Program-made: the position numbers and the translations under genes | Shown: positions 26,943 through 35,684 of the stretch, one piece after another | Numbering within the stretch: the first letter of the stretch is position 1 | Layout: each line of letters opens with the position of its first letter | The notes under the pieces: generated by a model | Database searches by the model: none | What the model saw: the letters and a program-made list of their open reading frames with translations, nothing else | Told to the model about the DNA's origin: nothing | DNA from: an uncultured Ruminococcus sp. | GTDB taxonomy: Bacteria; Bacillota_A; Clostridia; Oscillospirales; Ruminococcaceae | Length of the DNA: 64,000 nt | NCBI GenBank assembly: GCA_900315975.1 | Contig: ONBA01000022.1 | Location: 1-64,000 of the forward strand | Direction of reading: 5' to 3'

Positions 26943-27677
26943 TTATCCTTTCATTCCGTTGTAAGCGACATCTGCCGCATCAATATCCATATTGCAGCCG
27001 AGCCTGTAAAGTTCGACAGACTCCGCCATTTTGTCCACAAGTTTCAGAGTTTTTGACATCTGAACGTTATCATGCGGACGGTACACCTGCTGTAAAAGCA
27101 TAGCATAAGCCTCAGTCTTAGAAATTCTCCGGATATGGTTTTCCGCAGAACGTTCAAGAATACATATTGCTTTCAGCGGTACAGAAATATTATTGCCGAG
27201 GCGGTGTTTTCCGTTATAGGGAGTACCATAAGCTATTATACCATTATTTCCGACAGAAATCAACGGCTTATCGTCATTGACCATAACCGCCCTATCGCCA
27301 AAGCGCTCACGCCACAACCGGGTATGGGTTGATTTACCGGTACCGGATTTAGCTGTAAACAGGTACCCAATTCCGTCAACAGCAATAACTGAACCATGGA
27401 ATACGAACGAATCATAATCAGGCATTTTCTCAGCAATTTTACGGTAAACAGCAGTTTCCTCAAGCAGACCGTCAGAAAAATCCGGATTTTGAATACCCTC
27501 ATATTCAAACTCTGAAGCCGTCTTCTGCTTTTCAAATAAAATATCATCGGTAGTGATAATCACAGAAAAGTCGGCAGGTTCGTCCGACGAATAATCCTTG
27601 CAATAGTCGTGAACTCTCTTGTACTGTGAATTCACCTCAATGATTTTTCCGGCAATTTTGTATTTTCCAGTGTACAT
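26943..27677 (-). CDS. HPr-kinase-like P-loop protein
   Basis: About 244 residues beginning MYTGKYKIAGKIIEVNS. The P-loop is YLFTAKSGTGKSTHTRLWRE (about residue 115), followed by a VNDDKPLIS loop and AYGTPYNGKHRLGNN, the layout of HPr kinase C-terminal domains. Stand-alone versions occur in lasso-peptide clusters, where some phosphorylate the precursor. It lacks the N-terminal domain of true HprK. Start at 27677 with AAAGGAAAG before it; the open frame extends further but only through repeats. First gene of the cassette. Confidence 0.8.
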   Translation of the reverse strand: MYTGKYKIAGKIIEVNSQYKRVHDYCKDYSSDEPADFSVIITTDDILFEKQKTASEFEYEGIQNPDFSDGLLEETAVYRKIAEKMPDYDSFVFHGSVIAVDGIGYLFTAKSGTGKSTHTRLWRERFGDRAVMVNDDKPLISVGNNGIIAYGTPYNGKHRLGNNISVPLKAICILERSAENHIRRISKTEAYAMLLQQVYRPHDNVQMSKTLKLVDKMAESVELYRLGCNMDIDAADVAYNGMKG

Positions 27678-27713
27678 ATTATCTTTCCTTTGATTGATAA
27701 TTAAATAACATTG

Positions 27714-27825
27714 CATCATAATAAGCGTTATGATGTAATTGCCTGATATGCAGGGGGCAGATTTAATTCTGCGTATCTGCAAGGGCATAAAAAAAATAAA
27801 TGCTTTTGCATTCATTATATCATAA
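27714..27825. repeat. Palindromic repeat, copy 1
   Basis: A unit with a TGCC...GGGCA outer stem, an ATATGCAG/CTGCGTAT-like middle stem and a GCAGA/TCTGC inner stem, ended by ATAAATGCTTTTGCATTCAT. Copies 1 and 2 are head-to-tail with a 109-bp period. This copy has a TGCC-T and a GGGGG variant, so it is not identical to the others. Confidence 0.8.
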
Positions 27826-27932
27826 AAGCGAAGCGTTATGATTATAATTGCCCGATGTGCAGGGAGCAGATTTAATTCTGCGTATCTGCAAGGGCATAAA
27901 AAAATAAATGCTTTTGCATTCATTATATCATA
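27814..27932. repeat. Palindromic repeat, copy 2
   Basis: Begins ATTATATCATAA, then AAGCGAAGCG, TTATGATTATAAT, then the triple-stem unit described for copy 1, and ends in ATTATATCATA again. The inner stem is GCAGA/TCTGC. No transposase gene is present, so the element is non-autonomous. Confidence 0.85.
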
Positions 27933-28028
27933 TATGTTATTAAAAAGCAATATGTACATCTTCACAAAAGTATAACAACAATTCAGTTTTCAGCACTGTA
28001 GGAATTGTCAATTATACACTGAACAGTT

Positions 28029-28080
28029 ATGTGAAGCGGGTACTCTCTGAGGAAGTCTGTGTCCAACACCCGCTTCACAT
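28029..28080. terminator. 13-bp hairpin after the metalloprotease gene
   Basis: ATGTGAAGCGGGT (28029-28041) pairs perfectly with ACCCGCTTCACAT (28068-28080), loop 26 nt. It lies downstream of the dockerin metalloprotease (minus strand) and probably separates it from the cassette. Confidence 0.6.
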
Positions 28081-28157
28081 TTCTGTACACCAGTATAGCA
28101 AGGCCTTATAATAAAAACAGAGTAATTGGGTTTACCGGAGAAATGATTTATTTGCAC

Positions 28158-29723
28158 TCACTTTCTTACAGTAACGGTATATTCTCCATTTACCAGTTCA
28201 CCTATCTCAATAGTGATACCGGTATCAATGGTCTGCAAGCCGTTTGAATCGTATGCGGCGAAATTCTTGGTACCGTAAGAACAAACATCACCCGAATGAT
28301 AGAAACCGAATCCGTCATTGACAAGGCGGGTCACACGGAAAAAGTCGTTACCGAGATAGTAATCACTGAAACCTTCATACATGAAATTAGTATAGCCCCA
28401 CCAGTCGACAGGTTTAAGGTCAGCCTGAATATGGAAGATACGAATACCCGAATCCTGAGTCCACGGATAGAGGTCAGCATTATTGCCGTTATGAGTCACA
28501 TATTCGACAAGGAAGTACTCAGAAGCAACGTCTCCGACCTCTGAACCAACAGGCACAATCAGACAGCTTCCCTGTTTCAGGCTGTCGCGGAGTTTAAAAC
28601 TCTGTGTACCGCCGCTGTACCACTGCACCTCATCATCGCGAAGCCAGCCGTACATCAGCTTAGAGAAGCTTGAAAAATCGCCGATAGAATCGTCCATACG
28701 CTCAAAGCCGGCATCACCGTAATAAGCCTCCCAATCATCACCGGCTTCGTAAAGGTAATAATCGGGCAGACCGAGGGAATGACCCATTTCGTGAGTCAGG
28801 ACTGATTTCAGACTTCTCAGTTTATCCTCATACGGCGGGGTATCGAGGATAATGTACTTATTAAGTGTTTTGCCGTCAAGAGAGAAGTTCCAGTTTTTCC
28901 ACCATGTAGCAGTGCACGACCACCAGTACTCTTTCTGAGCCTCATCAGCGTAATCGAGTGGCACACCGATAGAGAGGCAGTCGATAACACCGTCCTGATT
29001 TCCGTCATAATCCGAGTAATCTATCTGCGAATCGAGACTTGTGAGAACAGCCATAGCAAAGTCCTCGAAGAAGCGGTCATCGTTCATATAATCCGCCATA
29101 GTACCGGGCAGTGAGCAATAATAGACATCGCCGCTGAAGTGCAGATTACCATATGAAGACCTTTCATACCAATCAGTGATACTGTCATACGGATAGCCTT
29201 TATTACCGCTTCCGAATAGTTGTTGTCTGACAGTTTCAGCAGGAAGCGGTCTTGAAAATTTAGTATCCGAGAACTCCACGAATATCGAAAGCATTCTGGC
29301 ATTGCCGACACTTGGAGTCAGCTTTCCGAATTTGGAGACAGTCGCCGGTATCAGCTGACTCTGAATATTTTCCCCAGGGGATATCCATTCCGGTGCATCA
29401 CCCGAAACTATCCGCCGCCTCAGCATACACAGGTCATAGACATCAAGCATCTCGTCCCTGCAAAAGTCAGCAGCCTGCCAGTTTTCGAGGTGAGTATCAG
29501 GCACTGCAAGCAGCCATTTATTGAGGAGAACCAAATCTGATGTACCGACAAGACCGTCAGAGTTAACATCGCCCATATAGTAACCGGACTCAGAACCTTC
29601 GTACTGTTGACTTTCAGCAGCCGCAGTAAGTGTGACCGATGAAGGAAGGAACTGAGACGAAAGCTGAGTGGTGCAGAGTGAAGCAGCAGCAAAAAGTGCA
29701 GCGATTCCGTATTTCTTTTTCAT
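28158..29723 (-). CDS. Secreted M6-type metalloprotease with N-terminal dockerin
   Basis: 521 residues. Signal peptide (MKKKYGIAALFAAASL). Residues about 50-115 form a dockerin: two calcium loops, GDVNSDGLVGTSDLVLL and a second one around CRDEMLDVYDLCMLRR, separated by the usual linker. The rest resembles immune-inhibitor-A-type (M6) peptidases with the zinc motif LTHEMGHSLGLPDYY (about residue 315). A dockerin would attach the protease to a cohesin scaffold on the cell surface or in a secreted complex. The dockerin is N-terminal, less common than C-terminal. The role may be protein digestion or complex processing. Confidence 0.88.
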   Translation of the reverse strand: MKKKYGIAALFAAASLCTTQLSSQFLPSSVTLTAAAESQQYEGSESGYYMGDVNSDGLVGTSDLVLLNKWLLAVPDTHLENWQAADFCRDEMLDVYDLCMLRRRIVSGDAPEWISPGENIQSQLIPATVSKFGKLTPSVGNARMLSIFVEFSDTKFSRPLPAETVRQQLFGSGNKGYPYDSITDWYERSSYGNLHFSGDVYYCSLPGTMADYMNDDRFFEDFAMAVLTSLDSQIDYSDYDGNQDGVIDCLSIGVPLDYADEAQKEYWWSCTATWWKNWNFSLDGKTLNKYIILDTPPYEDKLRSLKSVLTHEMGHSLGLPDYYLYEAGDDWEAYYGDAGFERMDDSIGDFSSFSKLMYGWLRDDEVQWYSGGTQSFKLRDSLKQGSCLIVPVGSEVGDVASEYFLVEYVTHNGNNADLYPWTQDSGIRIFHIQADLKPVDWWGYTNFMYEGFSDYYLGNDFFRVTRLVNDGFGFYHSGDVCSYGTKNFAAYDSNGLQTIDTGITIEIGELVNGEYTVTVRK

Positions 29724-29778
29724 AATTGACCCCCTTTATCAGAGAAAAGGCAAACCACGTTCAAAATAGTATAGCTAT

Positions 29779-29807
29779 ATTGTACAATTTCACAAGCCGA
29801 TTGTCAA
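29779..29807 (-). promoter_or_regulatory. Promoter of the dockerin metalloprotease
   Basis: Minus strand TTGACA (29802-29807), 17-bp spacer, TACAAT (29779-29784), about 55 bp before the ATG. Confidence 0.75.
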
Positions 29808-29975
29808 CTGTTATTTTGTATATTAAAGATATAGTTTTTTTATTCTCATATATAAAAGAGCGTTCCATACCGGCTAAGCAAGGTGATTACTGCCATTGGC
29901 ATAGCGCCAGTGTACAGCGATTTCTGACCATGAATTACTAAGCGTAATAAGGACTTTCAATGTTCCGCAAAAGTT

Positions 29976-30001
29976 CAGCCGCAAGGAATACCCTGCGGCT
30001 G
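29976..30001. terminator. Hairpin, possible terminator
   Basis: CAGCCGCA (29976-29983) pairs with TGCGGCTG (29994-30001). T-content after it is low. The 29810-29975 stretch holds no gene I can support. Confidence 0.4.
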
Positions 30002-30039
30002 ATATTGATACAAATTTCCCTGTTTATAGCATAAAATAA

Positions 30040-30165
30040 TCACGAAATATCGTATGAGAACACCTCAGATATTTCCTTGTCATAGCCATCGTAGAAGCCC
30101 TTCAGCATTCCGAGAACTATGCGTGCACCGCGGTTATAGAGCAAAAGAAGCTGATTATTATTCTT
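30040..30165 (-). pseudogene. Possible gene-tail remnant
   Basis: The minus frame reads about 40 residues, DKNNNQLLLLYNRGARIVLG then MLKGFYDGYDKEISEVFSYD and a stop. Composition is protein-like, but there is no convincing start or ribosome site and I do not recognise the family. Confidence 0.25.
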
Positions 30166-30256
30166 ATCGAAAGTCAATAGATAAAATGTGAATAAAAAAA
30201 TCTCAGCATAGGCATTACACGAAGCTGCGACCGACGTCAATGAATGCACAACAATC

Positions 30257-30305
30257 AAAAATGCAGAGAGCGAATGGAGGCATAGCCTCAGCCCTCTGCA
30301 TTTTT
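30257..30305. terminator. Bidirectional terminator after cstA
   Basis: AAAAATGCAGAG (30257-30268) pairs with CTCTGCATTTTT (30294-30305), with an inner GAGGC/GCCTC hairpin. The ends give T-runs on both strands; it lies 20 nt after the cstA stop. Confidence 0.85.
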
Positions 30306-30326
30306 ATAAGGAGATGAAAGGAGATA

Positions 30327-31787
30327 TCATTTAAGACGTGTACGTACACTCTTTTTGCTGTTTCCGCAGCAGACAAGGGCAGTACCGTAAGCGAGTGAAG
30401 TCACACAAGCGACAATATAGCTTGGAGTCCACGGAAGGTTGAATCCGATACGAGCGTTGAGTATATAGCTTGAGACTACGAACATATAGAACATTCCGGG
30501 CAGGAGTGCCATTATGTACGGCATACCATTCTTTTTCATGTAAACGCATATCATAGCGAATGCGAACACAGCAGTAGACTCATTTGCCCACGAGAAGTAT
30601 CTCCAAAGGAGATTGAAGCCGCTTGAATCAGCCTTTGCGTAAATGAGAATACCGGCAACAACGGTAAATATCGGGATAGCAAGCATGAGATTGTTCTTTT
30701 TATTGGTAGAGTCGATATGAAGTGCCTCAGCGAAAATGATTCTGAGAGAACGGAGGGAGGTATCGCCGGAAGTCACAGGAAGAATGATAACACCGATAAT
30801 AGCGATGAGACCGCCCACACTTCCAAGCATATCCTTAGCAACAACACCAACGACAGCAGTAGGCGCATTATGGAGTGTATCATTAGTAACAAGTCCCATA
30901 TTCACAGCACCCATAGCAGCCGCAGCCCAAACCATAGCGATAAAGCCTTCAAGTATCATCATGTCATAGAACACTGTTTTACCGTGGTGTTCATCGACTA
31001 CAGTACGTGAAACAAGAGTAGCCTGAGTAGAGTGAAAACCTGAAACGATACCGCAGGCAACGGTCACGAAGAAAATGGGGATAAAGTGTTCGCCGAAGGG
31101 ATTGGTAAAAGAATCATGTACATTCCATAGTTCATCGAGGTCATATCCTTTCGCGAACAGACCAATAAATACACCGACCGCCGAAAGCAGTAATACAGCG
31201 CCGAATACGGGATAAACCCTGCCTATTATCTTATCGATAGGCAGAAGAGTAGCTATAATGTAGTAAGCGAAGATAACGCCATAAACTATCCATATCACCG
31301 GTGAACTGAGGGTACTTTCGCGGTTGAGGATCTGCGTAACGAAGAGGTCACCGGGAGTATATATGAACACAACACTGAGAAGCAGAAGAAGCAGACACAC
31401 ACATACATTGTATACCATGTAGAAGTGTTTTCCGAGGAACCTTTTCACAAGTGAGGGCATCTGTTCACCGTCATTGCGAATAGATATCATACCGTTCATG
31501 TAGTCATGAAAAGCACCGCCTATGACACAGCCTATAGGTATAGTAATAAATGCGACCGGACCAAACAATGCCCCCTGAATAGGGCCGAGAATAGGACCGG
31601 TACCGGCAATATTCAGGAGTTCAATGAGACTGTTTTTCCATTTTTTCATAGGAACATAGTCCACACCGTCGAACTTTTCAGAAGCGGGAGTTTTCCTGTC
31701 AGAAGGCTTCATAACCTTCTCGCTGAGTTTTCCGTATAGAACAGCACCAACGAAAAGAATTACAATGCCGATCAGAAATGTCTTCAT
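30327..31787 (-). CDS. cstA: CstA-family peptide/pyruvate transporter
   Basis: 486 residues with many membrane segments; CstA proteins import peptides or pyruvate when carbon is scarce. Family signatures: PASEKFDGVDYVPMKKW, IAGTGPILGPIQGALFG, HDYMNGMISIRNDG, and SGFHSTQATLVSRT. Shorter than E. coli CstA (about 700), like the compact clostridial version. It stands alone, between a repeat copy and a terminator, so it is probably a single-gene transcript. The repeat copy just upstream could lie in its leader or promoter region. Confidence 0.9.
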   Translation of the reverse strand: MKTFLIGIVILFVGAVLYGKLSEKVMKPSDRKTPASEKFDGVDYVPMKKWKNSLIELLNIAGTGPILGPIQGALFGPVAFITIPIGCVIGGAFHDYMNGMISIRNDGEQMPSLVKRFLGKHFYMVYNVCVCLLLLLLSVVFIYTPGDLFVTQILNRESTLSSPVIWIVYGVIFAYYIIATLLPIDKIIGRVYPVFGAVLLLSAVGVFIGLFAKGYDLDELWNVHDSFTNPFGEHFIPIFFVTVACGIVSGFHSTQATLVSRTVVDEHHGKTVFYDMMILEGFIAMVWAAAAMGAVNMGLVTNDTLHNAPTAVVGVVAKDMLGSVGGLIAIIGVIILPVTSGDTSLRSLRIIFAEALHIDSTNKKNNLMLAIPIFTVVAGILIYAKADSSGFNLLWRYFSWANESTAVFAFAMICVYMKKNGMPYIMALLPGMFYMFVVSSYILNARIGFNLPWTPSYIVACVTSLAYGTALVCCGNSKKSVRTRLK

Positions 31788-31840
31788 AAATCATCATCCT
31801 TTACTGGGCAAATCGCCCGAAATTATCATAACACAAATAA

Positions 31841-31926
31841 ATTATATCATAAAAGCGAAGCGTTATGATATAATTGCCCGATATGCAGGGAGCAAATCTC
31901 CGATTTGCGTATCTGCAAGGGCATTA
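31841..31926. repeat. Palindromic repeat, copy 3
   Basis: ATTATATCATAA (31841-31852) pairs with TTATGATATAAT (31863-31874), then the triple-stem unit ending at GGGCA. The inner stem is GCAAAT/ATTTGC, where copies 1 and 2 have GCAGA/TCTGC: both sides have changed so pairing is kept. It lies before cstA, about 4 kb from the other two. Confidence 0.85.
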
Positions 31927-32037
31927 AGATAAACTATAATATCATATTTTCGCTGAATCTTTATAGATTAATTGTAAACAAATTATATTAATGGTTTACT
32001 TATTCAAAAATAATACTCCGTGTATTTGAAAAAGTTA

Positions 32038-32066
32038 TTGACAAGGTATCGCGAGTGTGATATAAT
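32038..32066 (+). promoter_or_regulatory. Promoter of the ABC-F gene
   Basis: TTGACA (32038-32043), 17-bp spacer, TATAAT (32061-32066). The transcript would have a leader of nearly 300 nt. Confidence 0.85.
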
Positions 32067-32072
32067 ATAAAA

Positions 32073-32370
32073 AATTCAGAAAAAGAGAGGTGTCAGGATG
32101 AAAAGATAATTCGCTTTTGAACACATGAGAATAAAAATTCAGGCAGTCGATGACTGTCTTATCATGTTGCCAAAAGTGGATCATCTTTTCATGACCTCTC
32201 TTTTTGCGTTAACTAAGAATAAAGAGGGGGCACTGCATTATGCTGATGCTCATTTAAGTTTCTCTATCCGAGACACTAATGAGTACCGCATAAGGGTAGT
32301 CCCCTTTTCTGATGTCATGGAACAGATGAAAACTGTTTGGCGGCAAACAGCTTTTATTGGAGGGATAGCC
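32073..32370 (+). promoter_or_regulatory. Attenuator-like leader of the ABC-F gene
   Basis: A tiny frame, MKR-stop (32098-32109), follows GAGAGGTG. It is buried in a long hairpin: AAAAAGAGAGGT (32080-32091) and ATGAAAAGAT (32098-32107) pair with ATCTTTTCAT (32183-32192) and ACCTCTCTTTTT (32194-32205), whose end is a T-run. A second hairpin, AAAGAGGGG (32221-32229) plus ACT with AGT-CCCCTTTT (32298-32308), also ends in T. Translation of the tiny frame by a stalled or free ribosome would decide whether the first hairpin forms. This resembles attenuators of antibiotic-resistance ABC-F genes. Confidence 0.65.
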
Positions 32371-33897
32371 ATGTCACAGATAAACGTTAACGGACTCACT
32401 TTTTACTACGAGGGAAGCTTTGACAACATATTCGAGGACGTGTCATTTTCGATAGATACCGACTGGAAACTCGGATTCATAGGCAGAAACGGCAAAGGAA
32501 AGACGACATTTCTGAACATACTCATGGGCAGATACAGCTACAGAGGTTCAATAAGTGCATCAGTGCGGTTTGAGTACTTCCCCTACACGCTTACAGAGGA
32601 GCAAATGGAAAAGCCGGCATCAGAGTTCATAGCCGAAGTCAGACCTGACTGCGAGGAATGGCGCGTAATATGTGAACTTTCTCAACTAAACGAGGAAGCG
32701 GACATACTGTACCGACCGTTCAAAGAACTCAGTCACGGTGAGCGGACGAAGGTACTTCTTGCGGTGCTATTCTCAGAAGAGGGCGGATTTCTGCTTATCG
32801 ACGAACCTACGAATCACCTTGACAGCAGTGCACGGGAAGCGGTAAAGGAGTATCTCGCAGCGAAGAGCGGATTCATATTAGTATCGCACGACCGCGACCT
32901 TCTTGACCGCTGTATCGACCATGTACTTGTTCTTAACCGGAAGAGTATCGACGTGCAGAGCGGCAGCTTCACAGAATGGTGGGAGAACAAACAGCGCAGG
33001 GACAAATTTGCAATAGCAGAAAACGAGAAGCACAAAAAGGAGATAAAGAAGCTGAAACAGGCGGCAAAGCGAACTTCTGAATGGGCGGACAAAAATGAGC
33101 GGACAAAAATAGGGTTCGACCCGATAAAAGAGCACGACCGCTGTATCAGTACGCGCTCATTCATTGGTGCAAAAACGAAAAAAATGCAGAGCCGCGTAAA
33201 GCAGATGGAGAACCGTATCACGCATGAGATAGAGGAAAAGGAAGGACTTCTCAACGATATAGAGCGGATAGCGGAGCTTAGGCTGACTCCCCTCACCCAT
33301 CACAAGAATACACTTGTAAATGTCCGCGGATACAGCTTTGCATACAGCAGTTCCGACCGCACCATAATAGACGATATGACCTTTACTGTTGAACGCGGAG
33401 ACAGGATAGCACTTGTCGGACAAAACGGATGCGGCAAATCGACACTGATAAAGCGGATACTGAAAAGTGCCGGAATGGACGCAGACCTCGGAAAATTCAC
33501 AGAAAGCGGCATATGTGAAACAGCATCGGGACTTATAATATCGTACATCTGTCAGGACACCTCACATCTGCGCGGAAGTATATGGGACTACTGCGAGGAA
33601 AACGGACTTGACCGGACAATGTTCGGTTCACTGCTCAGACAGCTTGACTTAGAGAGGGTGCAGTTCACGAAAAAAATGGAAGATTTCTCAGAGGGGCAGA
33701 AGAAAAAGGTACTTATCGCATCAAGTCTGCTGACTCCTGCGCACCTGTATATATGGGACGAACCGCTTAACTACATAGACGTATTCTCACGAATGCAGAT
33801 AGAAAAACTGCTTACGGCATACGAACCGACGATGATATTTGTCGAACACGATATCCGTTTTCGTGAAAAGATAGCAAACAAAGTGATAGAACTTTAA
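32371..33897 (+). CDS. ABC-F ribosome-protection-type ATPase (Lsa/CplR-like)
   Basis: 508 residues, two ATPase domains without membrane segments. Domain 1: IGRNGKGKTTFLNILM, ELSHGERTKVLL, FLLIDEPTNHLD. The linker (about 190-290) is highly charged (KHKKEIKKLKQAAKRTSEWA), the part that reaches into the ribosome. Domain 2: LVGQNGCGKSTLIKRIL, DFSEGQKKKVLIASSL, LYIWDEPLNYID. Sequence style matches the Lsa/Vga/CplR branch that protects ribosomes from lincosamides, pleuromutilins and streptogramins, but resistance is not proven. Start MSQINVNGLTFYYEG follows GGAGGGAT; an upstream in-frame ATG at 32125 has no ribosome site. Confidence 0.88.
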   Translation: MSQINVNGLTFYYEGSFDNIFEDVSFSIDTDWKLGFIGRNGKGKTTFLNILMGRYSYRGSISASVRFEYFPYTLTEEQMEKPASEFIAEVRPDCEEWRVICELSQLNEEADILYRPFKELSHGERTKVLLAVLFSEEGGFLLIDEPTNHLDSSAREAVKEYLAAKSGFILVSHDRDLLDRCIDHVLVLNRKSIDVQSGSFTEWWENKQRRDKFAIAENEKHKKEIKKLKQAAKRTSEWADKNERTKIGFDPIKEHDRCISTRSFIGAKTKKMQSRVKQMENRITHEIEEKEGLLNDIERIAELRLTPLTHHKNTLVNVRGYSFAYSSSDRTIIDDMTFTVERGDRIALVGQNGCGKSTLIKRILKSAGMDADLGKFTESGICETASGLIISYICQDTSHLRGSIWDYCEENGLDRTMFGSLLRQLDLERVQFTKKMEDFSEGQKKKVLIASSLLTPAHLYIWDEPLNYIDVFSRMQIEKLLTAYEPTMIFVEHDIRFREKIANKVIEL

Positions 33898-34076
33898 AGT
33901 AATAATCAGTGATATTTAATCCGGAAAAAAAGAATAAAAAGTCAGAAAAATAATATAAAATGTAATTTCTTTTCAAATCCGAGCGATGTATAATAGATGT
34001 AACAGTAACCGACGTAAGGTGGTTATTGCGTGGCACAAAGAGAGAAAGTTTCTGATACTAAAGCGAGGTATATAAA

Positions 34077-35429
34077 ATGAAAAAGCTAATTACATCGGTG
34101 GTGACTGCCGCAATGGCTATGAACACATTTTTCGCCGTTCCGTCAATGGCATATGAAGGCAAAGAGGCAAACGCGGCACTCAGTGAAATAACATCATCTG
34201 ACACTGCACAGGCATTTTCAGCAAATCCCATAATCAGCCGCGGAGTTCCGGCATACTCAGGGAAATCGGACGGAGCGAGCTTTGCGAACGACGAGTTTTA
34301 CTACACATCATGGAGAGCAACAGCAGAAGATTACCTTGCCTACGACCTTTCCAAAGCACCTGCCGGAGAGCGTAAACGAGTAATAGCGGTATGGTACAAC
34401 AACAGTTCCTACGACGACCTCGGAATGTACGTGAGCAGAAATGAAGAACCCGAAGACTACACGATAGAAGTTAACAAAGCCGACGGCGGAACATATCCAG
34501 AAAGCGGCTGGGAGACCGTGGAAGAGGTGACCGGAAACACCTACAGCACACGTCAGCATCTGATAGAAATGGACGGATACAACTGGATAAGAATGAAGGT
34601 CACAAAAGCGACCGGAGGAAATATCAACATAAATTTCGACATTCACGATGCAACCGGAGGAGTAAGTGACAGCTGGATATTCTTTGGTGATTCCATAACA
34701 GCCGGAGGCATGGGAAATGCGTACGGTACCGGCTACGCAACCTATGTAAACCGGCTTGACGACAGGTACTTTCCGGTACAGCAGAACGGAGGAATCGGCG
34801 GAATAACAAGCCGTGACGACAAAGAAAACATCGACAGGTGGATAAGCGGAAACCCTGCGAAGTACGTAAGCATCGCATACGGCACCAATGACTGCTGGGG
34901 AAACCCGAACAACGCAGAGACCTATTACGCTAACACTAAGTACATGATAGAAGCGATACTAAAAGCCGGAAAAGTGCCGGTACTGCCGAAGATACCGTAT
35001 TCCACGAACCCCGATGTCGGACCAAATACCGGCTATTACAACGCTATGATAGACAAACTCTACGACGAGTACGGCGACAGCATAATACACGGACCCGATT
35101 TTGACGAATACTTCCGTGAAAACACATGGGGACTAAGTTCAGACGGAGTACATCCGAACTCAGAAGGATATGACGGAATGCGCCAGTTATGGGCAGAAAC
35201 CATGTACGCGAATGTATACAGCAAAGCCACAGCCGGAGCAAACACGTCAGTAAAGGGCGATGTAAACGGAGACGGAGGGTTCAACGTAGCCGACATGGTA
35301 ACGCTGGGAAAATGGCTTCTTGCATCGTCAGACACAGTCCTTGCCGACTGGGAAGCCGGAGACCTGTGCGAAGACGGAAGGATAGACACCTACGACTTAG
35401 TAATAATGAGGAAGCTGATAACTGAATAA
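34077..35429 (+). CDS. Secreted SGNH/GDSL esterase with C-terminal dockerin
   Basis: 450 residues. Signal peptide MKKLITSVVTAAMAMNTFFA. Residues about 50-190 form a beta-rich domain; the SGNH hydrolase domain follows with FFGDSITAGG (nucleophile Ser), NGGIGGITSRDD, YGTNDCWGN and SSDGVHPNSEGY (catalytic Asp-His). The layout resembles carbohydrate esterases that remove acetyl groups from plant polysaccharides. The last 65 residues are a dockerin: GDVNGDGGFNVADMVTLGKW and GDLCEDGRIDTYDLVIMR. It would join a cellulosome-type complex. It stands alone and ends in a strong terminator. Confidence 0.9.
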   Translation: MKKLITSVVTAAMAMNTFFAVPSMAYEGKEANAALSEITSSDTAQAFSANPIISRGVPAYSGKSDGASFANDEFYYTSWRATAEDYLAYDLSKAPAGERKRVIAVWYNNSSYDDLGMYVSRNEEPEDYTIEVNKADGGTYPESGWETVEEVTGNTYSTRQHLIEMDGYNWIRMKVTKATGGNININFDIHDATGGVSDSWIFFGDSITAGGMGNAYGTGYATYVNRLDDRYFPVQQNGGIGGITSRDDKENIDRWISGNPAKYVSIAYGTNDCWGNPNNAETYYANTKYMIEAILKAGKVPVLPKIPYSTNPDVGPNTGYYNAMIDKLYDEYGDSIIHGPDFDEYFRENTWGLSSDGVHPNSEGYDGMRQLWAETMYANVYSKATAGANTSVKGDVNGDGGFNVADMVTLGKWLLASSDTVLADWEAGDLCEDGRIDTYDLVIMRKLITE

Positions 35430-35436
35430 AGACATG

Positions 35437-35466
35437 ACCGCCCAAGAAAAAACTTGGGCGGTTTGC
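35437..35466 (+). terminator. Terminator of the dockerin esterase
   Basis: ACCGCCCAAG (35437-35446), loop of six A, CTTGGGCGGT (35453-35462), then TTGCTT. Confidence 0.85.
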
Positions 35467-35529
35467 TTATCAAAACATATATAGTGTCGGAATATGTTTG
35501 TGCACAGTAACAAATTTGAACAGGCAATA

Positions 35530-35602
35530 TTGACACATAAAAAGCATTGTGATATCATATTAAATGGTGTAAAATCGGCAAGGAGTGGAAAAAGCTCCTT
35601 GC
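35530..35602 (+). promoter_or_regulatory. Promoter and leader hairpin of the AraC-type gene
   Basis: TTGACA (35530-35535), 17-bp spacer, TATCAT (35553-35558). In the leader, GCAAGGAG (35578-35585) pairs with CTCCTTGC (35595-35602), followed by ATAAATTTTGT. The hairpin could be a weak terminator or a 5' stabiliser; the gene starts 82 nt later. Confidence 0.6.
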
Positions 35603-35684
35603 ATAAATTTTGTAAATTGGTTAGCACAAAATAACCGTGTTAGTATATAATAAGCATTATTCCAATAGTATCCGAGGTGAAAAC

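Noticed and set aside
27678..27965. N-terminal extension of the HPr-kinase-like frame
   Set aside because: The extra 96 residues come from translated copies of the palindromic repeat; the ribosome site points to 27677.
29890..29920. Fourth copy of the AATGGC hairpin before the metalloprotease
   Set aside because: The bases AATGGC occur on the minus strand, but the flanks pair as TGCC/GGCA with a three-base loop, unlike the other three.
32125..32370. Upstream in-frame ATG extending the ABC-F protein by 82 residues
   Set aside because: No ribosome site, and the sequence forms the leader hairpins; relatives start at MSQ-type N-termini.
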